Assembly (NCBI RefSeq): GCF_030272615.1
Contig: NC_081406.1
Location: 247,683,218-247,747,217, forward strand
Length of the DNA: 64,000 nt
Direction of reading: 5' to 3'
Source of the DNA: Cryptomeria japonica
Taxonomy: Eukaryota > Streptophyta > Pinopsida > Cupressales > Cupressaceae
The notes beneath the pieces are model-generated. The model saw only the letters and a program-made list of their open reading frames with translations, had not been told where the DNA came from and did no database searches. Shown here in pieces: positions 11,641 through 20,768 of this stretch (positions are counted from its first letter, which is position 1; each line of letters starts with the position of its first letter). The position numbers and the translations under genes were made by a program.

Positions 11641-11830
11641 TAATTGAGGCATATGCCTTAGGGGTGGGCAAATTCATTGCAAATCTTGCATATTCCCTGG
11701 AAGAGATCTGGAAAGAGATCTAGAGAGTGGTATTGATCATTAATGGAGGTTTGTTTGGCATAAAACTGTGAAACCGACATCCGGTAAGGCACATCGCTAA
11801 GCATTTATGATAGTGATGAATTAGGGTTTA
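11641..11830. other. Unassigned tail of Copia-4 up to the gypsy junction
   Basis: Contains a duplicated GGAAAGAGATCT/GGAAGAGATCT pair (11697-11723) and an ACCGACATCCGGTAAG stretch like the copia LTRs. No coding sequence or PPT was seen. The change to gypsy integrase sequence occurs at about 11830. Confidence 0.4.
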
Positions 11831-11835
11831 CTCAT

Positions 11836-13621
11836 TGATAAAAAGGGAAAACTTTATGTATGTAAATGTATCCCTAAAAACACTAGGGCAATAATATCTA
11901 GCCTTTAGAATCTTGTATCTTAGTTGAAAAATGTCTCCCACACAATCCATCATGCATATCTTTCAACACCACCTATGATTGATGCTGGTCTACGCAAAAC
12001 AACAACACACCATCTATGTTTCTCCAATACAAATCTCCTCTTATTAAGACATACTTATCTTCTTGTAACTTGAGCAATCTTTTCTGATTTTCATCTAAAC
12101 CTTCAGGACATTGCATGTGTTTCAAATAATAGACTATATTTGAGTACCCAGGAACCTATTCTATACTCATAACAACATCTTCTAGGTTGACATTATTAAC
12201 TTAGGCAGCTTCCAAATTCGATTAAACCATTAACTTGGCTAACCCTTGTCCTTTTACTAGTTTTGTTATTTGGATGTTTATATTTAATTCTTGTACCCAA
12301 TTTATCCATCTACATCTCCTACCAGTCACCTCTGATTGTCTGAATATGTCATTGACTACTGCATTAGGAAGATATACCACCACTTCTGCCCCTACTAGAT
12401 TAGATCTGAAAGTTTTCACTTCTTTAAACAATGCATATGCTTATTTTTCATTGATGTCATACTTCAATTCAGATTCCTGCAAGGCTTTGCTAAAGAATGC
12501 AATAGGTTGTTCATGACCTTCATCATTCTTCTACAACATAACAATAACAATGGTGTGATAAGAGGCAAAAAAGAGTATTTAGAGCGATTTGGAGAAATCA
12601 GGATATTTTAGCATAGGAACTTCCTTAAATGCCTTCTTAATACCCACAAATGCATCCTTAGCTTCACTATTCCAATCCGATTTTTTACCCTTTTTCAACA
12701 TCTTAGATATAGGCTTCACAATCTTAGTAAAATTAGATGTAAATCTCTTCACAAAGTTTATCTATCCAAAAAATGATTGTATGGCTTCGACTGTTATAGG
12801 AATGGGAATCTTATCAATGACAACAACTCTTTCTGGGTCAATTTTTACCCCTTCCTTCAAAGCTATATGTCCCAATAGTTTCCCTTCCGTGACACCAAAA
12901 TGACACTTCTTGGTATTTAAAGAAATACCATATTCTAGAGCTTTTATGAATATATTTTCAAGGTGGCTACAATGGTCTGCAACTTTCTTTGAGTATGCGG
13001 TCAGATCATCCTGGTATACTATCATGATCACATTGATCAGTTTTGCAAATGGTACATCCATAGCTCTTTGGAAAGTAGCTCTTGCATTTGTCAAACCAAA
13101 AGGCATTCTAGTGTAGACACATGTTCCCCACGGGATGATAAATGTAGTTTTAAACTGTTCTGAATCTTTAACTTTTACTTGGTTATAACCAGAGAAGCCA
13201 TCCATCATTGACAACAGCTCACATTCTGCAATAGTGTATCCATGTTTGGCAGTGGGTAATTATCCTTTAAGGAGGATATGTTTAGGTTCCTGAAATCAAC
13301 ACATAATCTAATGTCACCATTCTTCTTTCATACTGGAACAAGATTTGAAACCCATGTTGAGTATCTAATTGGCTTGATTATCCCTGCTTCTTTCATTTTT
13401 AATATTTCTTCATGCATTTTAGGCAACAAGGTGGGATTAATAGGACTCTGCTTTTGTCTAAATGGTTTTGCATCAGGCTTTAGTGGGATCTCATGCTGAA
13501 ATAAGTCCTCCCTATAATATTTTAAATCATCATACGACCAGGCAAATACATATCTATATTTCCTCAACATTGCTACTAATTTCTCCCTTATTTTTGGTGT
13601 GAGGCTTTTCCCAATGAGCAC
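11836..13621 (-). pseudogene. Gypsy RT, RNase H and integrase zinc-binding domain
   Basis: The RT begins in the piece 13621-13328 (RKYRYVFAWSYDDLKYY, then EEILKMKEAGIIKPI). It continues at 13214-12762 with DGFSGYNQVKV, MPFGLTNARATFQRAMD and the active site VYQDD. The thumb continues through a stop to about 12590 (FVKRFTSNFTKIVKPISKMLK). RNase H follows: HPIAFFSKALQESELKYD near 12500, then 12431-12222 ending VKGQGLAKLMV. After several stops come CPEGLDENQKRLLKLQEDKYV and DMHDGLCGRHFST (about 12120-11900), the integrase H2C2 domain. In a shifted frame KARYYCPSVFRDTFTYI (about 11890-11836) is the last part seen. The order is normal for gypsy pol. Stops and frameshifts rule out activity. Confidence 0.9.
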
Positions 13622-13969
13622 AATTTTTGGGGAATTCTCTATTCCAAGATTGATTTATTCAATATCCTCATCTTTAACTAGTGTTGTCTTAGTTTATGTC
13701 CTATCACCTTTGTCAAAGATTCTCTCCAAGGCAACAAGAGCTTTAGGGATCTTGTTTGTTTTCAGCTACACTACTTTCCCAAGTACAATTTCTTTCCCAT
13801 CAATCTTCTCCACGTAAGCATTGAAATAAATCTATTGCGACTCATATTTATCTACACAACATAGGAAGTTTAATAGATCCTCACCATTTTCAAAAACTTG
13901 CCAACTGTGTATGTTATCTAGGACATAAGGTCTAGTTTTAGCTTCCACCTTGGATATACCACAACATGT

Positions 13970-14370
13970 TATATCATCTTGTTTCATGGCTATATTAGAT
14001 AGAAAGTTTTCCATAATGTTTTGGGATCTATCAATCCACTATATTGAAAAGGCATCAAAACATTCAATAGTATCCCAAACTTTATTTCTATATCTCTTTA
14101 GCCTGGCGTTCTTAGTGGGATATTGTGATCTGACCTGTGGAATGATCAATTTTGAGACTCCATAAACACTGAGGAGCTTTATCCCATACTTGGATGCCAA
14201 ACTTAATCCTAACAAAAGAGCCTCATATTCTACTATATTGTTGGTACAATCAAATGATAGAAGGAATGAATATTTAAATGTTTTTCCTTTTGGTGAAATA
14301 AAAACAACTCATGCTCCATTTCCCTTATTTATGCAAGCCCCATCAAAATACATCTTCCATATCTGATTCA
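13970..14370 (-). pseudogene. Additional plant/archaeal-type RNase H domain located between protease and RT
   Basis: Reading on the minus strand, IWKMYFDGACINKGNGA is followed after a stop by VVFISPKGKTFKYSF, then CTNNIVEYEALLLGLSLAS, then LLSVYGVSKLIIPQV. Next comes a C-terminal stretch with RLKRYRNKVWDTIECFDAF and FLSNIAMKQDD. This is the pattern of the RNase HI domains found as a second RNase H in Tat/Ogre-type gypsy elements: first Asp in YFDGA, Glu in EYEA. The third Asp position (VYGDS in relatives) reads VYGVS, so the site is damaged. It lies upstream of RT, while the usual gypsy RNase H is separately present downstream of RT. Confidence 0.8.
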
Positions 14371-14539
14371 TGCTTTCATGGGCACTAGAGCTAATGGGGT
14401 ATGTATTTTTTATCTCAGGTTTTCTCAATTGGACTATGAAATTTTTAATGTCTGAATGACAGAAATAGGTTATTTGGTGAGGGTCTATGTCTTCAATGAT
14501 GTAAGAAGATCTTGGTTCACTCTCTACTTTTACTCCCTT

Positions 14540-14938
14540 CCCATTCATTGGTATAGTAGCATATGATAGGTCTAATTGAACATGACCTCCCACCAGGCCC
14601 GACCATTGTCTAGACAATAACATCCCATAGGTAGGGGGGATATCTACCACTATTATGTTTGTTTTGTATGATGCCTCAAGGTAGACAACAATTTTGAATT
14701 CTACATCCTTCATGAAACCCACCATGGGGACAAACCTATTGTCCATGGCTTAACAACTTCCATAGGTAGTATCCACCCCCATCCCCAGTTCTTTCATTAC
14801 TTCAAAATGCATAATATTCATGGCAGCTCCTGAATCTAGCATGTAATTTCTTACTAATTTATTTTTAATCATCAATGTCATATAAAAGGGGTCTATTTGT
14901 GAAGGATCTTTTTTTATTGTGGTTCCCAAGTATACCAC
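14540..14938 (-). pseudogene. Gypsy aspartic protease
   Basis: On the minus strand, VRNYMLDSGAAMNIM (about 14855-14810) carries the DSG catalytic triplet of retroviral-type aspartic proteases. The following piece, IIVVDIPPTYGMLLSRQW (about 14670-14610), matches the flap and C-terminal half, where these proteases have a hydrophobic-Gly-(Met/Leu)-Leu-(Leu/Gly) run. A stop separates the halves at about 14748. In the parent element it matured the Gag-Pol polyprotein. Confidence 0.8.
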
Positions 14939-14949
14939 AGGTTTAGCTT

Positions 14950-16660
14950 CCTCTTCTTACTCCTGTATTTGAACTTGTTGGTTTTTTTCTTTATACGAAT
15001 CTCTGGGGACAACAAATATCATCTTCATGGCCTTTTCTTTGTATTCGGGGAATTTCATCATCTCCAATAGAGGAACTGAAACTTTCATTCGTGATAATGC
15101 ATTAGTGATGTCAAAAGATGAAGTGTTTGACTCAGTCTTCTCAATTTGTTCATTATTCAATGGCTTGACTGATTTGGTGCTGACTTCTTTTGTTTTGGCC
15201 ACATTTCCATCTTGTGGCTTGGCTGCTATTTTGGTTGATGGTTTGTTTTTCATGTTGCTTTCTTTTATGAATAACCTTGCAAATTTCCCCTAATCTAGAT
15301 TTACAACTCTGTTTCTCAAATTATAATTGCGTCTCGCTTGATCCATAGATGCAATAGTCAACGCCTTTCATTCTTCTTCTGTAGGCTTTCTCAACCTTGG
15401 GAGTTCCTCTTCATCATGATCTGAAAACACATTTTGCATGCAAGACTGATGATTATACCTTCGATCATTTATATCATATTCATAATCATCTTCGAATGAG
15501 TCATAATCATTTACCCCATTAAAACACTGAAGTGATACTATATTTATTGACTAAGTAGGGTTGTATTGATCATATGTCATTTGTTCATTTTGCAAACTTT
15601 GAGCCACCACACATTGTAGCAGAGAATGTGGTAGGTTACATGCATTACACCAGGGATTGTCCTTTGTCATGCAATTTCCTTTACTTAGTGGATTGGGTAA
15701 ATCCTTATTAGAGTTTTGTTCTGGAACTTCTGGTTTTCCATCCTTCCAATTTGTGTTGTAAGGCATATCATGGAGTTTTGGTCTATCATGTCTATACAAA
15801 TATTTCAAGGAACTTAATACTTTATCAAACTTGTCTTCCTCCTTGTTCTATTTAGGAGATTTTGGGTTATACAACCTTGTGTTCCCTCTTTCCAATTCTA
15901 CCAACAGTTTTTCCATTATTTTCTATGGTGATTGCAATCTTCAGGGCCTCTTGTAGGGTAGATGGGTTCTTTGATCTAATCTCATAATTAGTATTGCTAT
16001 TAAATGTATTTATATAATGGAGAATACCTACTTAATTTACTAGCTTCATGCATCGTGGAATTTTGTTTAGCACCTTATTGAAACTTTTGTTAAATTCAAT
16101 CACCGATTCATTATGCCCCTTCTATATAGTCATAATTTCGTGTAGAGTAAATTAAGATCTATTTCGATCTCCATACTACTCCAGAAAGAGTCTTTGGATT
16201 CTGCCAGGCTACTAATTGAAGCATATGGTAATGATCTAAACCAATCCCTTGCATCCTTAGTTAGTGACTGCATAAATAGTCTCATCTTGATGCCTTCAGG
16301 TGGGAATCCAAAGTCTTATATCACGGTATAAATGCATTACAATGCCCTTCTCCTGTTACCACACCACTCCCTGTGAATTTTGGAATAATAGTTCTTAGAT
16401 CATTTGAGACAGGGTGTGGGTAACCTATGACTCCTAAGAAATCAAACTGCTTGTACTGATCAGTGTTCACGAATCCACCCAAAGAATTAAAATCCAGGTT
16501 TGTTTGGAATTGACCTCCATAATATTGGCCTTGATTTATATTGTTATAGGGATAGGTAAAAGGGGGTGCTTGATTATATTGTGGTTGAAAATGAGAATGC
16601 CAAGCAAATTGATTATATGAATTATATTGTTGTTCAAGCTGAGGTTGGTTATACAAATTA
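14950..16660 (-). pseudogene. Gypsy gag, C-terminal two thirds
   Basis: Downstream of the inserted solo LTR. A Gln/Tyr/Asn-rich segment (QQYNSYNQFAWHSHFQPQY, 16640-16450) is followed by IIPKFTGSG, the start of a capsid-like domain (about 16370). The capsid is then heavily broken down to about 15850. Later pieces are 15808-15551, with CNACNLPHSLLQC (a degenerate zinc knuckle), and 15253-14957, a Lys/Glu-rich linker to protease. Stops and frameshifts are frequent between 16320 and 15830. Confidence 0.7.
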
Positions 16661-16674
16661 TATTGAGGAGGGTT

Positions 16675-17600
16675 TGTTAGGATAACTAGTGAACAACTGA
16701 GAGGGGGGGGGGGATGAATCAGTTATTAACAGACATATTATATGAATTAAAGCACTTAAAACTTTTTATTGGAATAACTGATAAAGCATTAAAGTATAAT
16801 TGAAAACCAAAGAATCAATACCATGCAACCATAACACATAACACCACGATTTGTACGTGGAAAACCCGGTAAAGGGAAAAACCACGGTGGGAAATCCTAC
16901 CCACAGTTAGATGATACTTTTGCAGAAAGTATATGATTACAATAGGGGCCTGCACATGCAAGAATGCAAACTGCCTAGAGCGCACTGCTCATCATAGTGG
17001 AGTCTTACTGACTAAAAAAGGGGCCAGCCACCTCAAAAGATTTGGACAACAATCTAGAAAGAAGAACTACCTGTGATAGCATCAAACATGCCAGATTGAA
17101 GTTCTGGTTAAGATAAATACCGGAGGTCTAAAACCCCTTACATAAACCCAAATCGACCACCTATGATCGACCAAATCCTCTACACAAATGATTATTACAT
17201 TATTCTCTCCTTGCCTATACATATGATCTATAGTGAGATCTTACAAATATTTATACAAGCCTTGGACCTGAACAATTAGGTCGGCCACCCAAATGATAAT
17301 TCAATAGATCCATTACATAATCCTGAAATAAAATCATAAAACATGTCGGCCTAAGGCCAAACAAACATCATCCAATCAATAAAACATCCCATAAGCGCAT
17401 CAGAAGGATCCACCAACACGTTACATGAAACCAGTCCATAACCTAGATAGCACTAGACCTAAATTATATCCACAGACACCAAAGAAATAGCACCAATCAA
17501 TTGAGGCACAAACACAATCACCATCAGCATCCCAAATCCCTTCTAGAAGTCGCAACATCAATGGTGGGCACACTAAACTTGGAAAGACACAGTTTGGGCA
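16675..17600 (-). repeat. Solo or partial LTR of the Copia-1 family inserted in gypsy gag
   Basis: Starts on the plus strand as TGTTAGGATAACTAG, the reverse complement of the Copia-1 LTR end. It contains a run of G (16711-16720), the block complementary to TCCCACCGTGGTTTTTCC (about 16874-16893), and sequence matching Copia-1 LTR positions about 3885-4769. The other end (about 17600) is ragged and lacks the first about 200 bp of the LTR. No internal copia sequence adjoins it. Gypsy gag continues on both sides. Confidence 0.75.
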
Positions 17601-17604
17601 AGAT

Positions 17605-18430
17605 TGTTGATTGTCATTTCAGTAGAAGAATTTATGTTAGACATAGGTGATTGAGAAGGTGGTGTGATGTTGTTGAAAGAAGGCATGGACTGAGAATAAG
17701 GTGGTGGGACATAATTATAAGTAGGCATTGGTGATGATTAGGTAGGAAAAGGGACACTTAAAGGAGGAATAAAGTTGTTGAAGGAATTTCCCCCTTGTGT
17801 CACACTGATTGGTTGACGAATAGTAGGAATACTCATGGAAGACATAGGTAATGACGGAGGATGAAATGAAGAAGAGGAATTGCCCCCATGAACTATGGTT
17901 GTAGGAATGAAATTTTGAGTTGAAGTAGCCATGATGTTGGATGTGAAAGTAGGAATACTAGTCATAGGATTAGTCAAAGGAATAGAGGAACTGACTTATG
18001 TTGAAGGTTGTGAGTAACCTAGGGTTTCAGCGCAACTCTTGATAAGCATGACATTATAATCAACAATATGTGCAATGCCACACAATATATCACTTCGATT
18101 CTTATCACTTTGAAGCATGCACTTAAGACCTTCAATTAATGGAAGAACTTCACTATTAGGGTATTCTTGGGACATCCATTGTTAAGAGCTATCAAATTGA
18201 TTGTCCAATGTAGAAAGTTGATCTAAAGAAACCCTAGTTAAAGCTTCTTCTTCATCATGGGATCCATCAATGGACACATGATTAGGATGGGAAGAATTAG
18301 CATGATCCTCATTAAAGAAGTCACCCAAATTAGGCTCCATCTCCTTGGTAAGTAAACCTTGGGAAACCTTAATTATAATGCTTCGTCCAATAGGGATAGG
18401 ATAGGTAGGACTAATAGTGGTAAAACTCAT
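17605..18430 (-). pseudogene. Gypsy gag, N-terminal part
   Basis: Minus strand. It starts MSFTTISPTYPIPIGRS at 18430 and reads through an acidic stretch (NEDHANSSHPNHVSIDG). After a stop at 18182 it continues in frame through LPLIEGLKCMLQSDKNRSDI. A Pro/Ser/Asn/Thr-rich region follows (17977-17738 and on to about 17595, ending TINNLAQTVSF). Then the copia LTR interrupts it. It is the first coding sequence after the leader, so the start is placed at 18430. There are few stops compared with pol. Confidence 0.65.
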
Positions 18431-19544
18431 GCACTAGAGGGAAAATTGTAATTTTGAATTGTAGTACAAATTTTACAAAATTGAATAATGCAAAATGCAA
18501 AGAAATAATGATTACACAATTTGAACTTTGTTGGAGGAAGAGTATGACACAATTTCCAAGAATGAAAGGTAATTGGAATTTTAAAATTAGGGCTAAGGGA
18601 ATACCACTTAATTTTAAAATTAGAATTTTTAAAATCAAGGCAGACAATAATTAACCTCTTAATTTAAAAAAATTTCTTGAAAGTTGAAATGTTGAATTTT
18701 AAAGGTATTTTCGATTCTAGAGGGTTCAAAAATTGATAAAATGAGCCAATCTTTTGGATTTAGGCTATTAAATATAGTCATAACAGTCTCCCAAAATTTC
18801 AGGGAAAAAAACGAGGACCGTGGTGGGAACGCACATGGTCCGACGAACTTTTTTTGAAATTTTCAGGGATGGATATTATGATGATTTTAAAGGTAACCCC
18901 AAAAAATTGGTGAATTCTACGATCTCTAGATGGGTGAAATGAAGGCACAAAGGTGAAAATAGGACCCTATTAGGGTTTTGTAGAAAAAGAGGAATTGAAG
19001 TGCAATTTTGAAAAGGGTCAAACCTAATGGGTAGGGACACCTTGTAAAATGTTTAAGAATCTGAATGTAACTAAAATTGATTTGAAATTTACACAAAATC
19101 CAATTAATTTTAAAAATTAGGGCTTGATGACCTAACCACTTAATTTTAAAATTTGAATTTTGGGAAAAAGGGGGGAAATTGAAAATTTGAATTGTAGGAT
19201 TGAAGACAAATTTGAGAACAATCAGAAATTTGAAAATTAAAGGGAAATACAATTTTTTTTTTTTTGCACAAGTTAAATATGATTTTTGAAAATTAGGGTT
19301 TGAACAAATAACCTCTTAATTTTGTAAATTGTAATTGCCAATTGAACAAGACAATGAATAAATTGAATTTGACAAACAAAACAATTTTCAGATATAAGAT
19401 AACCACAAGCAAATTTTACAAATCAGAAGTTCAATTTTTAATTTTAAAAACTAGGGGTTTTAACGATTTAACCACTAAGTTTGTAGAAATTTGAAACTTG
19501 TAAATGAAAAATATGCAATGTTGGTCAAAGGAAAGCATGCAAGA
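18431..19544 (-). other. Gypsy 5' leader with repeated hairpin-like modules
   Basis: Untranslated region between PBS and gag, AT-rich. Four imperfect copies of a module built from AATTTTAAAATTAGGG, a short spacer, then TAACC(A/T)CTTAATTTT lie at about 18577-18623, 19105-19155, 19281-19331 and 19433-19493. The AATTTTAAAATT ends are self-complementary, so each copy could fold as a hairpin. No convincing coding sequence. Confidence 0.55.
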
Positions 19545-19560
19545 CGTCGGGTTCACCAAA
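19545..19560 (-). other. Primer binding site of the gypsy element
   Basis: Minus strand TTGGTGAACCCGACGT, two bases after the LTR end CCATTACA. The TGG start and the position are typical of an LTR-retrotransposon PBS. I do not assign the tRNA. Confidence 0.55.
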
Positions 19561-19561
19561 A

Positions 19562-20768
19562 TGTAATGGTGGCAAAATAATGAGTGATAGATCAAGAGGA
19601 AAACTAATCCCTTCCCTCAAAGATATATGAGAGTTTCACTATTGATTATTCTTCAAACACTTTTCACCATTACATTAAGAAGATAAGGGATAATTTACTA
19701 TATTCAATCTCCAGACAAAGATGATAGATTGAATTCTGAATGAATTAAGAATGTTAGGATGAACCCTTCTTTCTTGTTTGAAATGGAAAGGAAATTGATT
19801 GAATTATGTAGTGAAACAGTGACAAAGAATCGATTATAACTTGAGATCGGAATATGGGATGAAGTTGTGCACCTGGATTTGGAAGTAAAATGGCGAGACG
19901 AAGTTGCCCTACGAATTTGACAAAAAATTGTCTGGATCGTGATGGGAATGTACACGGTACTTCAAAAAATCTGCGAAACAAAAAGGGTTTTTTCGCCTCT
20001 GCAAATGAAGCACGAATCCGAAAGTATAGTTGCGCACCTGCAACCTACACACATAAAAGAGAGGGAAATGTGTTGGGATTGGGGGTTTGCCATTAGGTCA
20101 AACCCCAATTTTGGAATTAACCAAGTAATGAAAGAAAGTACTTGCAAGTAGATGTAAAGATTGAATTGTAAATCACCTCAATGGAGGTTGCAATAGCAAT
20201 GTTGATAGAAATGTTTGTATGGAATTGAATGTTGAAATCAATCTCATCTTCAATGGTTGAATCCTTGACTTGAATGCAACACCTAGCCTTGAAGGGAGAC
20301 TTGAGAATGCTCAATGATGGAAAAGAATGCTTGAATGCTCTTAATAGCTTATGACCTTATCAAAATTCCACCTATAAAATTCATGTGATTTCCACTTATG
20401 CAAATGAGAGGATGAATGCCCCTTAAATACATGTTGGTGGATTTGAATTTCGTCACGGGTAGACACTGGGGAGATTTCCCACTCATTACACAACCCACAA
20501 TGCATGCTCTAGAAAGGTCTTGCCCCAAAATAAGGCAGGGACAAGGGCGCCATGCCCCTATCCAAGGGGGGACAAGGGCGCCATGCCCCTATCCTACCCC
20601 TTTCTCCAGGGAAGAGTCCAAATAGAGTGATGCAGAGGCAAAGGAAGAAGTTGTTTTCGTAAGCTGAGCACTCTCCCATCTTTGATTAGGCTAGAGGATT
20701 TGAGTTCACATGCATGAGGACCCTAATGAAGTCGTAAATTTCTAGGGTCACAATTTAATGACACTACA
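19562..20768 (-). repeat. 5' LTR of the gypsy element (putative ends)
   Basis: Minus strand from TGTAGTGTCATTAAATTGTG (20768) to CCACCATTACA (19562), with TG...CA ends and a PBS directly after. Inside, a TATTTAAGGGGC box (about 20430) sits downstream of two GC-rich repeats (20538-20594), a promoter-like layout. An alternative is a much shorter 113-bp unit, because TGTAATGGTG at 19562 is matched by a perfect inverted CACCATTACA at 19665-19674. No 3' LTR survives to decide. Confidence 0.5.
20538..20594 (-). promoter_or_regulatory. Tandem GC-rich repeat upstream of the gypsy TATA-like box
   Basis: Two exact 26-bp copies (20538-20563 and 20569-20594), each containing GGGACAAGGGCGCCATGCCC, separated by five bases. 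The GGCGCC centre is palindromic. They lie about 110 bp upstream of the TATTTAAGG box on the minus strand, so they could be LTR enhancer repeats. Function is inferred only from position. Confidence 0.5.

Larger units (their letters stand above)
9545..11830 (+). mobile_element. Copia-4: LTR retroelement with 5' LTR, PBS and gag only; 3' end missing
   Basis: Plus-strand element inserted into Copia-2. It has an LTR (9545-10420), a primer binding site and a gag-like region of coiled coil plus zinc knuckles. No protease, integrase or RT is found before the sequence changes to minus-strand gypsy at about 11830. The LTR begins TGTTGGCAATTG and carries the same TCCCACCGTGG block and poly-C tract as the other copia LTRs. 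It may be the truncated start of an autonomous copia, or a non-autonomous gag-only element. The deletion at its 3' side prevents a choice. Confidence 0.7.
11831..20768 (-). mobile_element. Ty3/gypsy retrotransposon on the minus strand, 3' truncated, with extra RNase H
   Basis: Read on the minus strand: LTR (20768-19562), PBS (19560-19545), an AT-rich leader, gag (18430-14950, split by a solo copia LTR), protease (14938-14540), an RNase H-like domain (14370-13970), RT (13621-12590), the usual gypsy RNase H (12516-12222) and the integrase zinc domain (12130-11836). The integrase core, 3' LTR and PPT are missing. The RNase H wording (VKGQGLAKLMV) and the extra RNase H suggest the Tat/Ogre side of non-chromovirus gypsy elements; this placement is an inference. 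All domains carry stops and frameshifts. Confidence 0.85.

Noticed and set aside
12762-13214. Possible endogenous pararetrovirus RT
   Set aside because: The YQDD motif and the surrounding protease, RNase H and integrase zinc domain, together with a PBS and LTR, fit Ty3/gypsy; no movement or coat protein signature is seen.
19562-19674. 113-bp unit with perfect 10-bp inverted ends as a MITE
   Set aside because: It adjoins a PBS and the ends look like the LTR terminus plus a chance or internal inverted copy; no flanking target duplication was found. Kept as an alternative LTR boundary.
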